DNA from: Bifidobacterium choerinum
GTDB taxonomy: Bacteria > Actinomycetota > Actinomycetes > Actinomycetales > Bifidobacteriaceae
Direction: 5' to 3'
Assembly (NCBI RefSeq): GCF_000741135.1
Contig: NZ_JGYU01000005.1
Coordinates: 77,946-141,945, forward strand
Length of the DNA stretch: 64,000 nt
The notes beneath the pieces were generated by a model that ran no database searches, was not told where the DNA came from, and saw only the letters and a program-made list of their open reading frames with translations. This document shows positions 50,615 through 60,258 of the stretch, piece after piece. The position numbers and the translations under genes are program-made. Position 1 is the stretch's first letter, and each line of letters starts with the position of its first letter.

Positions 50615-52258
50615 TCAGGTCACAGGGTCGGACATGATGTCGAACGTCAACTCGACCTTGCCCGTCTCATCACCGCTCATCTGCATCAACCGCATCCCGT
50701 ACACGCCGTCCGGCACGTCCGGGAATCCCTGAATCGAAACGTCGAACATCTCCCCCGGCCAGAAACTGCCCAACGGGTGCAAGGGAATGCCAGCGGATTC
50801 ATCAAACGCGTTGATTTCACCCTTGACCTGCATCAACGGCTGCCGATTCGCGTGCAACACCGCCGTCGCGCCACTGCGCAACAGGCCGATCTCCTCCGCC
50901 TTGGAATCCTGAAAAGTCGTCTCGACCAACGGCCACGGGTCACGCCGGTTCACCAACGACAAATCCTCCGCCAAATACGTCAACGTGCCACTGCCGGTGC
51001 CTGCTCCCACACCGTAGACACGCATCATCGGCTGCGCCCTGTCCACCGTGATGTTCTCCAAAGTGGACGCCTCACCCGCCGCATACGCGAGTGACAATCG
51101 CTTGTCCTGATGCAGGTAGATGTCACCATCACTGCCGGCGAGGAACCGGTAGCGGATATGCCGCCCGTCCTCGGTCAGATACGGGCGGAACTGCATATCC
51201 GGGCCGCCAGCACTGTTCGCGATGGCGCGCAGGATGTCCGCACACCGATGATTCGTCACATTGAAATCCCTGTAGCGCACCTCGACCGGCTTCTGCTCCA
51301 CCGTCGTCGTCGGCCCCTCGGTCTTCTTCGTGCTGCCGGTCTCCTTGCCGTTGCCGTCATACTTGTATGTGGTGATCGTCTTCGTCACCGTCTTCTCGAT
51401 CCGGTAACTGCCTTTCGGCTTCGTGACCGTCTTCACCTCCGTCACGGTACGGCCCGTGCGGATGGTCTTCTGCTTGTCGCGGGTACGCTGGACGCGTTTA
51501 CCCTTCTGCCACACCGTATACTTTTCCTTGACAGTGACCGTCTTAGACGTGACCTTCTCCGTATGGTCCACGACCGTGACCGTATCCCCCTCCGTCGTGG
51601 TAGACACCCAACCGTCAGGCTTCGTGACCTTCTTCACCGTCTTCGTGTCCGACGACGCCGTGTCCTCCTCATCACCGGACACTTCCGGCAGCTGATGCGT
51701 GCCCTTCTCGCCCAGATACGGCAAATCGATAGGCAAGGCGCCGCCCGGTTTCACCTCCGTGCACTGCCGGATCGTCTCGCACGCCAACGCCCGCCAGGAC
51801 AGATTCACCCAACGGAACTCGTCCGGCGAACTGTTGCCCTTGCCTTTGCCGAAACGGCCCTCATGCACCAAGTACCGGTCTTCGAGCATGGCGAGCATCG
51901 ACACGAACGGCATGGACACATCCAACTGGGAAGACTTGCGCACACCCAATGCGCCCCCCAATACGGGACGGCCCGGCATGTTCGCATCATCCGTCTTCGT
52001 ATGCCAGAACGCGACAAGCCCACGCTTATACGGCATCAAAGCGCTTGCCTTTGCCGCCGCCGTCTCGCCCGGAATCTGCCCCCACGGCAGTTCCAGACCC
52101 GACACGTCGTCGATACCGAAACCCTTATCCTTGCTCGTCGAGAAGGAAGCGTCGGACACGCTCATTGACCATGTGAACGCAGGTACGTCGATCTGCTCCG
52201 CAAGCAAACCCGTAACCGTGTCATAAAGAAAGAAGTTCCAGCCGTCACGAAACGCCAT
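50615..52258 (-). CDS. Phage minor tail protein (tail-hub/Tal-like) with a K/T/V-rich insertion
   Basis: The protein is 547 residues. The first part (WNFFLYDTVTGLLAEQIDVP) and last part (FWPGEMFDVSIQGFPDVPDGVYGMRLMQMSG, quoted in pieces) resemble siphovirus tail-hub or baseplate proteins that follow Dit. Residues about 197-325 are different: a strand-forming, repetitive K, T, V and E stretch (TVKKVTKPDGW, TKPKGSYRIEKTVTKTITT, KYDGNGKETGS). It may form an extended beta structure. Exact function is inferred from gene order. Confidence 0.7.
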   Translation of the reverse strand: MAFRDGWNFFLYDTVTGLLAEQIDVPAFTWSMSVSDASFSTSKDKGFGIDDVSGLELPWGQIPGETAAAKASALMPYKRGLVAFWHTKTDDANMPGRPVLGGALGVRKSSQLDVSMPFVSMLAMLEDRYLVHEGRFGKGKGNSSPDEFRWVNLSWRALACETIRQCTEVKPGGALPIDLPYLGEKGTHQLPEVSGDEEDTASSDTKTVKKVTKPDGWVSTTTEGDTVTVVDHTEKVTSKTVTVKEKYTVWQKGKRVQRTRDKQKTIRTGRTVTEVKTVTKPKGSYRIEKTVTKTITTYKYDGNGKETGSTKKTEGPTTTVEQKPVEVRYRDFNVTNHRCADILRAIANSAGGPDMQFRPYLTEDGRHIRYRFLAGSDGDIYLHQDKRLSLAYAAGEASTLENITVDRAQPMMRVYGVGAGTGSGTLTYLAEDLSLVNRRDPWPLVETTFQDSKAEEIGLLRSGATAVLHANRQPLMQVKGEINAFDESAGIPLHPLGSFWPGEMFDVSIQGFPDVPDGVYGMRLMQMSGDETGKVELTFDIMSDPVT

Positions 52259-52276
52259 GCCATCCCCTTCTATCGT

Positions 52277-53179
52277 TTATTCGTCCGGCCCCAAGTCCGT
52301 CGCCGTCAGCACGACGCCCGGCAGCGCACCACCGTGGAAGTCCGCGCTCGTACCGTTACCGACCCACATGATGACGTCCAACGTGTGCTCGCCACGGCCA
52401 CACGACACGTCCTCGATGACCGCCGGCTTATCCGCCCACGAACCATAGGCGACCACATAATGACGCCTACCCACTTCAGTGCCGTCGATACGGAACGCCA
52501 TGAACAATTCCGAATACTTGGAAAAGTCCGGTGCACCATTCGACTTCGACGCGCAGAAATTAGTCAACAACCGCAACTGCAAACGCCGGTCGGTCGGCAA
52601 CGTGATCTTGCACTTGCAGTATGCGACCGGCGTCTTCGACGACAACGTGAAACCGTTCGCGATACGAAAATACGCAACCTGACGGCCCGCACTGCCGAAC
52701 GGAATGCAGTAGGTCACGTCCTTCGTCGCCGAAGCGGCCTGCGTCGCCGTCGCCCCAGCCGGCATCAGCATGGCGCGCAGCGGCGTCGCATCCGTCGGAA
52801 TCGTCGGCTCTACCGGCGACACCGACGCCACACCCTGCGTCACACCAACCTCGACCTGATTGCTTGCATCACCCGCATATTCCGGCTTGTTCAACGCCCG
52901 AACCCACACCACATCGATACGAGGATTCGACGGATCGCCAGCCGACACGGCAGGTGAGGCGCCGCCCGGCCAATACGCCAACGTCTTACCGTCCGAATCG
53001 CCACGCGAACACACGGCGACACCCTCCGCAACCTGATAGGTCAAATCGGAACGACCTGACACGCCAAGTCCGTCCATGATGCCCGTGTTCTGGAAGAACC
53101 CGCCGATGATATGCCGATGCGTCAACGGCGTCACACCGTTGCCGTCATCATCACAGGACACGCCAAGAGCCGTAGTCAT
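52277..53179 (-). CDS. Phage minor tail protein
   Basis: The protein is 300 residues. It starts MTTALGVSCDDDGNGVTPLTHRHIIGGFF in parts and has VAEGVAVCSRGDSDGKTLAYWPGG and NPRIDVVWVRALNKP. This is a layout I associate with actinophage minor tail or baseplate wedge proteins. The C-terminal half (ALPGVVLTATDLGPDE) is beta-rich. It lies between Dit and the fibre genes, 87 bases after Dit across a hairpin. Confidence 0.65.
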   Translation of the reverse strand: MTTALGVSCDDDGNGVTPLTHRHIIGGFFQNTGIMDGLGVSGRSDLTYQVAEGVAVCSRGDSDGKTLAYWPGGASPAVSAGDPSNPRIDVVWVRALNKPEYAGDASNQVEVGVTQGVASVSPVEPTIPTDATPLRAMLMPAGATATQAASATKDVTYCIPFGSAGRQVAYFRIANGFTLSSKTPVAYCKCKITLPTDRRLQLRLLTNFCASKSNGAPDFSKYSELFMAFRIDGTEVGRRHYVVAYGSWADKPAVIEDVSCGRGEHTLDVIMWVGNGTSADFHGGALPGVVLTATDLGPDE

Positions 53180-53216
53180 ATACGCTCACCACCATTCAAA
53201 GAAAAGCCAATACGAT

Positions 53217-53245
53217 AAGGGCCGCACCACAACGGTGCAGCCCTT
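53217..53245 (-). terminator. Hairpin after the Dit gene
   Basis: AAGGGCCGCACC at 53217-53228 pairs, with one mismatch, with GGTGCAGCCCTT at 53234-53245. No T-run follows on the minus strand, so it may be partial or an RNA-processing site. Confidence 0.45.
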
Positions 53246-53266
53246 GAACAATGAGAAACATGAAGG

Positions 53267-54223
53267 TCACATCCATGTGTCGCGCATCAACGCGTCCACC
53301 CAGCCGTCACCAGCCGTGCGCAACGTCACCGTCACCGACCCATGCGGAGGCACGACAGGGAAGCCACGCGACACGAGCGTGCGCGACACATCCAAACCAC
53401 CCACCTGCGCCGTACGGCTACGGCAGTCCAACACGAGCGGTTCGCCGAACACCGGCTGCGAACAACGCAACCACTGGCCCGTGCCCTCTACCACGAGATC
53501 GACACCGTTCGGCATAGGCCCGTTACAAGTGAACACCGGATAGGCGGGCGACGTGCCATGATTCGTGAACGTGACCTGATTCGGCCGCACAATCTTGCGC
53601 CGCGTCAAATACTTCAACGGATACGCCAAACCCTTCGTACCTCTCAGCACATCCGTACGCAACACCGAAGGCGAATTGTTCGGCTCCCCCGTCCAGAAGG
53701 TCTCAAGACCACGCTGGTTGTAGGACAGGCCGTTGCCGTCAGCCACATCCAACACGGGCAGCATCTGCCCGGTCTGCGGTGACGTCGCAAGGATTTCCGG
53801 CCGGTTGCATACGACCGTGACCACGCCCTGCATCCAATCGGCCTCCCACTCGGCCGGCCCCTCAAGCCGCATCATGCCCTCGACATAACAGTCATGGTCG
53901 TCATCCACAAGCCGCAGTTTGACGAGCCGATGCGCGAACCGGCGCACCGAATCCCACAGGCGCAACGTCTCGGCACGGTCGCCGCCCAAAGCGCCGACCG
54001 TGGCCTGCACCGTACGCGTCGCATAATCGATACACGACTCCGGCACATCATGCGCACCATCACCCGTTCCGCGTTCAACCGTGGACACTTTCAGATCAGG
54101 CGTCGAATACCATCCGTCGATACCCGCCTCAAGAAAATACAGGCGAGGTGCCGACCCCGGTTCGCACTCGAAACGAACCGGGGCCACACCATTCGCCGAC
54201 AATTCAAGAAACGCAACCGTCAT
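53267..54223 (-). CDS. Distal tail protein (Dit-like)
   Basis: The protein is 318 residues and follows the tape measure gene with an ATGA overlap, the usual place of Dit. The N-terminal part (VAFLELSANGVAPVRFECEPGSAPRLYFLEA) and the middle (RRFAHRLVKLRLVDDDHDCYVEGMMRLEGPAEWEADWMQGVVTVVC in parts) fit phage tail family proteins. The C-terminal part, FTNHGTSPAYPVFTCNGPM, is the galectin-like half. An inserted ETFWTGEPNNSPSVL segment lies in the middle. Confidence 0.78.
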   Translation of the reverse strand: MTVAFLELSANGVAPVRFECEPGSAPRLYFLEAGIDGWYSTPDLKVSTVERGTGDGAHDVPESCIDYATRTVQATVGALGGDRAETLRLWDSVRRFAHRLVKLRLVDDDHDCYVEGMMRLEGPAEWEADWMQGVVTVVCNRPEILATSPQTGQMLPVLDVADGNGLSYNQRGLETFWTGEPNNSPSVLRTDVLRGTKGLAYPLKYLTRRKIVRPNQVTFTNHGTSPAYPVFTCNGPMPNGVDLVVEGTGQWLRCSQPVFGEPLVLDCRSRTAQVGGLDVSRTLVSRGFPVVPPHGSVTVTLRTAGDGWVDALMRDTWM

Positions 54224-57200
54224 AGCCTCGCCTCCCTTCTCGCGGTACGCATCAACGCCGCACGGTCGATCTGCGCCGCAGCGTGCAAATCCTGATCCGA
54301 ACGCACCACCTTCGTCTGAAGATTGAACGTCTGGTTCACGGTCTTGCCACCATCGACATGCACGTTCGTCGCGCCCGAGAACATCGTCTTGACCCTGCCG
54401 CCAGTCGCGTACGCGCCACGCGCCAACGACCGGGCCGAATCCAAGTAATGACTGTTCGCATTCGCCAATGCCTTGCTCAGATCACCCGTCTGGTTGAGCA
54501 CGTTCAGGAAGTTCGGCCCAACCTCACGATCCAGCTTCGCCGTCGCATACGCACGAATCACATGCTCGTTATTCGACAGCATCGCCGGGATCGAATCAGA
54601 CGTACCAGTACCCGGCCCATGAATACGACCACCAGTCGCCGCCTTCACCGACCCCGAGCCGCGCGTCACAATGTCCACGTAGCGGGTAGCCAACACGGAG
54701 CCATTCGTACTCGCAATCGCACTGAACACAGCCTGGGCGCTGGAGTCATCACCCTGCACACGCGCCACCGGACGGGCGATCGTCATACCGTTGAACAACC
54801 TGATGGCGTTGATAGCCGTCCTCGCCAACACGTTCTCACCTGCGACTCGTGCCCACGGATTCGCAATCGTACGCCCATTGAACGAGCTGATGGCACGAAT
54901 GGCAGCCGAAGCCAAATTATGCTCACCCAAGACACGCGCCCAAGGATTCGCAATCGTCACCCCGTTGAACGCACTCACACCACCAATGGCATTACGCGCC
55001 TGCGTATCATCACCAAGAATGAGCGCCAACATGGAAGCCAACGTTTGACCACCAAACGCTTGCATCGCCCCGATTTTCGTACGCGCATCCGTATCATCAC
55101 CCTCGACGCGAACCTTCGCAGGCGGAATCAACGTGGACGTAATCAACGAAGTGATGCTCGCGATCGTACCAATCAGCGACGGCTGCTCAACCTCGGTTTC
55201 CACCGGCTTCTTCACGGAAACCGCAGCCCAAGCCGACAACTGCCCATCAGCCTCACCAAGCGTCAAATCAGCCGGAATCGTCTTCACATCCGACGGATCA
55301 TTAATGAACGCCGACACCTTCTCGTGCGCCTCGTCAGTTTCGGCACCGACCTTGACGTCCTTGGCCTCGGGAAGCTGAGCGAGCAGTTCGACGAACGCAA
55401 CAAGAAGGCTCTTGCCTTCCTCTTTCGCTTTCAGCAGTGTCTCCTTGGCGTTCGGCACGCCGTCCAACGCGGCCGCTAACGCGTCCACATCGTCCTTGCC
55501 GTTGATCTTCGCCTGCACATACGCATCCCAACGCTCACCGGAGATATGCTTCAGATACGATTCGACGCCGTTCAACGTCGAATACACAGTGCCGGTGTTC
55601 GCATCCACATGGACGGTATGCCTCTTATCGGACATCTCAAGCAGCAGCTTGTTCAATCCGGCGACATCCAGCTTGCCATTCGTGATCGCGTCGATGACGA
55701 GCTGCTTCTGCTCGTCGCGACTGCCGTCCGGGAAGAGGTACTGCATCTGCTCGACGAGCGAAATCAGATTCAGCTTCGCCTGATCCGCAGTCAGCTCGAC
55801 GCGCGTCTTCACCTCTTCAGGCGTACCCATCAACGTGTCCACGTACGCCTTGATGTCACCCTCGGCGACGCCGGCGGCGCGCGCCTGCTCCTCAAGGTTC
55901 TTGCGAAGCTCGCCATACTTGCCGTTGATGGTATCCCAACTGTCGCCACGCGCGATCATCGCATCGATGTACGCGGTCGTGTTCGACGCCAACGCGTTCA
56001 TCGCATCCGACGCGGTACGGCCGTACTCGCTCGTCAGGTCGAAGCCCTCGGCGAGGCCCTTCCACGCCGAATTACCCGCATCGACCTGAGCCTTCACCTC
56101 GGACAAAGCCTCGGGCATCTGGTCGAGCGTCTTGTAATACGAGCTGCCGGCAGACTGCGCCTGAATCCACGCAGACTGCTGCTGCTTCGTCATCTGCGCC
56201 AACGCGCCCTTGACGGACACCAACCGTTCCGACTGCTCCGTCTCGGACAGCAGACCTTCGGAGATCGACGTGAGCGACTGCCCAGCCTCGTCCATCTGAT
56301 CGACCCATTCGGCGGTCTTGCCGACATCGGCGGCCTTCGCCTTCAACGACGTCAACGCCTGCTGACGGTACTCGTTCATCTTATCGAGCACCAGCTGCGC
56401 CGCATCAGCCTGCTTCTTGTACGCCTTCGCCGCATCGCCGTCTGACTGATTGTACAGTTCCCGATTCGTGTTGATGATATCGGAAAGCGACTTGCCGTAC
56501 TTGCCGAACGCGCCACGGCCCGACACCGTAGCCTTCGCCACGTCATCGACGTTCATGCCGACGTCCTTCAACGCCTCGGCCGCCGAAGCGAAGTTCGTCT
56601 TGGTCGGGTTGAGATTGTCCCAGAAACTACGGGATGCCTCGAACCCGTCCTTGGCCTTCACCGCGAAATTGTCCAACTGCTTCGGATAGTCACGCAACGT
56701 CTTCGCCTGAGCGGCCAACGCGCCCGGCGTGGCTCTCGCAGCCTCGTTGAAACCTTCCTGAACCTCACGCGCCTGGGACACATGCTGAGAATAGCTCGAA
56801 AACGCAGTGACCACGGCCGTAAGACCAGCAGAAACCGCGATACCGGGCAGACCGCCAACGGCACCGAGCAATGCACTACCAGCCGTCTTGAGACCATTGG
56901 CGACACCGGACAGCTTACCAGTGCTCTTCGCCATGTTCGTACCGACCGCGAGAATCCCCGGCGCCGCATCCTTCGCCGCCGACGACAGGCCGCTCATACC
57001 CTTGGCACTGTCGGACAGAACACCGGCGATGTTGCCGCTGCGCATCTTGACCTGCGCCTGCACGAGCCTACCGAAACTGATGCCCGCATCCCCAGCGCTC
57101 AAACCCAAGTCGGCGAGCGTCCTGCGATACGAAAGCGTCTTCTGAATGTTGTCCAACATGCCGGTCTTCAACGCCGTCAACGCGGTCGAACCGGCCTTGC

Positions 57201-60114
57201 CGAACGTCACCCACAAGCCCAACGCGCCCTTGATGGGATCAGGCAGCCTGTTGAACGCATCCGCAACCGTGCCCGTAGCCTTCGCGATAGCCTCAATCGA
57301 CGGTGCGGCAGCCTTCAACGTGGCCGCCAACGTGCCACCGAACGTGCGCGACAGCTTGCCAGCCATCTCGATCAGCTCGCCGAACATCGGCGACACGTCC
57401 GCCAACGCATCCGAAATAGACGAAATGCCCTGCTTCACACCGTCGCTGAACTTCGACAACGACGGACTGACACGACCAGCCAAACGGGTCACGTCACCGA
57501 ACACGTTGCCCGTCAACTCACCAAGGTTCGACATCACCGAGGCGACGTCCTGCCGCATGATGTTCGCGGCCTGACCCACCTGAGAGAACGCGTCACGCAT
57601 TCCATGCTGCGCGTTCTGCGCACCAGTCACCCACGCGTTCATCGTGTCCTGGAAACTGATCGAGTTGACCGCGTGCGCAGCCTTCTGCAAGTTCACGGCG
57701 AACCGTTCAAGCCCGTTCTGGTTCTGCCCCAAAGCACCGAACACGCCCTTGGCTATATCCTTCAACGCGAAGAACGAATCCGCCAAATACCCGGCCTGCT
57801 CCTTGACCTGAGACATGGCTGCATCAATCGTGGACGAATCAGCCTGCACGGCACGCGACCATGTGGCGAACCATTCCATGTTACGGCTCAACCAGTTCGA
57901 GAACTGCGCCAGATACGTGCCACCAGCATCCGACAGGTTCAGGAACGCATCAACCACGGATTCCACACCCGGAGTCAACAGACGAAGCGAATCGTTCACA
58001 TGCGTGAACACACGCCCCAACTGGCCCACCTTGCGCGAAGCGTTCACCATGTCCAACATGCCCGTGAACACGTCCGCCTCAAGCGACGCCAACTTCTGCA
58101 TCTGCGGGCCGACCACGTTCCCGACCTGATTGGCGAACTCCTTGAACGCCGGGCCAGCCTTCTTATAGAACGTGTCCTGAAGCTTCTCGCCCAAACCGTC
58201 CAACGCGGTACCGGCGAGATTGATGTTCTCAGTCCACGCCTTGCCCTTGTCGCCGATAATCATCCGCAGCGAAGCGTACGCCAACCCCATACCGGTCAAC
58301 GCCGCCGGAGCCGCATACGCCGCCTTCGACATGCTCACGATGCTCTTGCCCAAGCCACCGACCGTGCCGGCGAGATTGATCGCACCCGCCGCCACATCCG
58401 ACAGGACAGTGCCCACAAGCGCGACCCTCGGAACCACCTTATCCAACCGGTCGAACAGGTTCACCAAGTTCTGGAACTGGTTCTGCACACCCTGCAAACC
58501 GGTCGCACCGGCCGTCATACCGCTGAGAATCTTACCCAAGTCCGTGCCGTGGAACTTCGCGAAAATGTCAACCGTGCGGGGCCGCGTGAAATACGCCAGA
58601 TGGGCGCGCGCCAACGCGGTCTCCAAATCCACGTCCATGTCGAGCTTCTTGTAGTCGTTCTGCAAGTCCCGCAGCTTACGACGCGCATTCGCCTCATCGA
58701 TGTCCACATCCGACTTGACCTCCCAGTCAAGTTCGGGATTCTTGCGAATCTGCTCGATCAGACGCTTGCGTTCCGCAATCGCGTTCTCATAATCGACCTT
58801 CAGATCGACGGGAATGTTCACCCGCTTGTGTTCAAGCTCGGACAGTTCACGTTCAAGATTCTCAAGCGCCATCTGCTGTGCGTTGACACGCACCTCGACC
58901 TGCACGTCACGGCTCAACCGTTCCAAGTCCGCACGCAGCGTACCCTCTTCCAGCTCCGCCTTGAACTTGAGCGTCGCCGACGGATTGTTACGAACCTTCA
59001 GCAGTTCCTTCTGCAATGCGGATACGCGTTCCGTCATCGCATCCAAATCCTTGACATGCGACTTCGTATCCACGAACTGGACACGGCCCAACGTGCGACG
59101 CAACGCATCCACATTGCCCTCGGTCGCAAGCAACGACTTCGACAATTCACGCTGACGCGCATTATGGTCACGCACCTGCTGAGACGCCTTACGGAACGCG
59201 TCCGTCTGTCCCTCAAGGTCACGTCTCAGACGCTGCACGCTCAGCCCGTTACGGTCGATAAGCGTATTGCCGGCACGCACCACGTTGTTGAAGCGTCCCG
59301 CATTGTCCTTCGCGTACTTGAATGCGTCCGCGCCCTCGGAAACCGTCTTCGACAGTTTCTTGTACTCAGTCTCGATCTTCTTGACGGAACGCTCATGCTG
59401 CTTGAGATACTTAGCCCGGTCGCGTTCCATCTTTGCGAGCGTGCGCTCCTCGCCCTTGATGGTCTTGCCCAGATCGGCGTATGCCTGACGAAGCTGCTTC
59501 ACTTCGGCGCTTGCCGAACGGAAGTCCTCAGTGCCGCGCTTGAACGCGTCGCGCCGCCCACGAGCCTCCTCGATCTGCGCGGCAAGCCTCGCATACTCGT
59601 CTCGGTTGCGTTCGATCGTCTTCGTCAGCATCGCATGGTTCTTATCCAGCCGCTTCGTATAGTCGGACGCCTCCACCAACGCGCGCTTGCGCTCGTCGGA
59701 CAGCTCACGAAGACGGCTGCGCTGCGCCTTGAACTCCTTCAACGAATCCGCGTCGATGCCTTTGACGGCCTCCGCATGGTTGCGGCGCATCGTGTCAAAG
59801 GCGGCAGCGACCTTCTTGTCGAAATCGTCGGTGTCGGCCGTCAGGCCGATGTCGGCGATCGACGCCATTTCAGCAAGCTGCTTGTGCACCTTGTCGAACG
59901 CGCTCGTGTTCACCCGCGCATCGAAATCAATCGTGCCGCCCGAACGCTGCAACCGTTCCAGCTGGGCGCGGGCAGCCGCCATATCGACGTCCGCATCCAA
60001 ATGGATGGTCTGATCATCCAGACGCTCCAACATGGCCTTGACTTTCGCATAGAAGCCACGCGTCTCCGGTTCGACGTCGATGTAGACGGTACCCGCCTTG
60101 AACCCGTCAGCCAT
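54220..60114 (-). CDS. Tail tape measure protein
   Basis: From ATG 60112-60114 the protein is 1964 residues; the upstream extension to 60237 is tRNA-like sequence. The N-terminal half is a long charged coiled coil (about 100-520, LRELSDERKRALVEA, EYARLAAQIEEARGRRD). Hydrophobic helices follow near 620-690 and 1120-1150. The C-terminal quarter is helical and ends in five 29-residue repeats (54670-55104). The usual rule of about 0.15 nm per residue predicts a tail near 290 nm; this is an estimate. It sets tail length and is ejected with the DNA. Confidence 0.93.
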   Translation of the reverse strand: MADGFKAGTVYIDVEPETRGFYAKVKAMLERLDDQTIHLDADVDMAAARAQLERLQRSGGTIDFDARVNTSAFDKVHKQLAEMASIADIGLTADTDDFDKKVAAAFDTMRRNHAEAVKGIDADSLKEFKAQRSRLRELSDERKRALVEASDYTKRLDKNHAMLTKTIERNRDEYARLAAQIEEARGRRDAFKRGTEDFRSASAEVKQLRQAYADLGKTIKGEERTLAKMERDRAKYLKQHERSVKKIETEYKKLSKTVSEGADAFKYAKDNAGRFNNVVRAGNTLIDRNGLSVQRLRRDLEGQTDAFRKASQQVRDHNARQRELSKSLLATEGNVDALRRTLGRVQFVDTKSHVKDLDAMTERVSALQKELLKVRNNPSATLKFKAELEEGTLRADLERLSRDVQVEVRVNAQQMALENLERELSELEHKRVNIPVDLKVDYENAIAERKRLIEQIRKNPELDWEVKSDVDIDEANARRKLRDLQNDYKKLDMDVDLETALARAHLAYFTRPRTVDIFAKFHGTDLGKILSGMTAGATGLQGVQNQFQNLVNLFDRLDKVVPRVALVGTVLSDVAAGAINLAGTVGGLGKSIVSMSKAAYAAPAALTGMGLAYASLRMIIGDKGKAWTENINLAGTALDGLGEKLQDTFYKKAGPAFKEFANQVGNVVGPQMQKLASLEADVFTGMLDMVNASRKVGQLGRVFTHVNDSLRLLTPGVESVVDAFLNLSDAGGTYLAQFSNWLSRNMEWFATWSRAVQADSSTIDAAMSQVKEQAGYLADSFFALKDIAKGVFGALGQNQNGLERFAVNLQKAAHAVNSISFQDTMNAWVTGAQNAQHGMRDAFSQVGQAANIMRQDVASVMSNLGELTGNVFGDVTRLAGRVSPSLSKFSDGVKQGISSISDALADVSPMFGELIEMAGKLSRTFGGTLAATLKAAAPSIEAIAKATGTVADAFNRLPDPIKGALGLWVTFGKAGSTALTALKTGMLDNIQKTLSYRRTLADLGLSAGDAGISFGRLVQAQVKMRSGNIAGVLSDSAKGMSGLSSAAKDAAPGILAVGTNMAKSTGKLSGVANGLKTAGSALLGAVGGLPGIAVSAGLTAVVTAFSSYSQHVSQAREVQEGFNEAARATPGALAAQAKTLRDYPKQLDNFAVKAKDGFEASRSFWDNLNPTKTNFASAAEALKDVGMNVDDVAKATVSGRGAFGKYGKSLSDIINTNRELYNQSDGDAAKAYKKQADAAQLVLDKMNEYRQQALTSLKAKAADVGKTAEWVDQMDEAGQSLTSISEGLLSETEQSERLVSVKGALAQMTKQQQSAWIQAQSAGSSYYKTLDQMPEALSEVKAQVDAGNSAWKGLAEGFDLTSEYGRTASDAMNALASNTTAYIDAMIARGDSWDTINGKYGELRKNLEEQARAAGVAEGDIKAYVDTLMGTPEEVKTRVELTADQAKLNLISLVEQMQYLFPDGSRDEQKQLVIDAITNGKLDVAGLNKLLLEMSDKRHTVHVDANTGTVYSTLNGVESYLKHISGERWDAYVQAKINGKDDVDALAAALDGVPNAKETLLKAKEEGKSLLVAFVELLAQLPEAKDVKVGAETDEAHEKVSAFINDPSDVKTIPADLTLGEADGQLSAWAAVSVKKPVETEVEQPSLIGTIASITSLITSTLIPPAKVRVEGDDTDARTKIGAMQAFGGQTLASMLALILGDDTQARNAIGGVSAFNGVTIANPWARVLGEHNLASAAIRAISSFNGRTIANPWARVAGENVLARTAINAIRLFNGMTIARPVARVQGDDSSAQAVFSAIASTNGSVLATRYVDIVTRGSGSVKAATGGRIHGPGTGTSDSIPAMLSNNEHVIRAYATAKLDREVGPNFLNVLNQTGDLSKALANANSHYLDSARSLARGAYATGGRVKTMFSGATNVHVDGGKTVNQTFNLQTKVVRSDQDLHAAAQIDRAALMRTARREARL
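54670..55104 (-). repeat. Five 29-residue tandem repeats near the tape measure C-terminus
   Basis: Each 87-base unit encodes 29 residues with the pattern GDDTxAR, then FNGxTIANPWARV. Units 2 to 4 are the closest; units 1 and 5 are degenerate. The five units fit exactly from Glu at 55104 to Ile at 54670. Confidence 0.85.
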
Positions 60115-60151
60115 ACCCACACCCCCTGCTGTGCGCGCAATGAAATACCAG

Positions 60152-60224
60152 CGCCTATGACCGGACTCGAACCGGTATACCCGCAACCACATATGCGGCG
60201 CTCTGCCAATTGGCGTACATAAGC
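60152..60224 (-). tRNA. tRNA-like gene with an 8-base anticodon loop, possibly tRNA-His(GTG)
   Basis: The acceptor stem GCTTATG (60224-60218) pairs with CATAGGC (60159-60153), with one G-T pair. The T arm is perfect (ACCGG-TTCGAGT-CCGGT). The anticodon stem is perfect (CCGCA with TGCGG) but the loop TATGTGGT has eight bases. The D loop AATTGGCA followed by GAGC is normal, but its 5' strand reads CGCC rather than GCTC, so the D stem does not pair. CCA is not encoded. It lies between the tail chaperone and tape measure genes. Confidence 0.5.
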
Positions 60225-60258
60225 GAAACCCCGCCACATGGGCGGGGCAATGATGATG

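Noticed and set aside
56782-60222. 1146-codon plus-strand open frame
   Set aside because: Antisense to the tape measure gene; composition is that of the complementary strand of a coiled coil.
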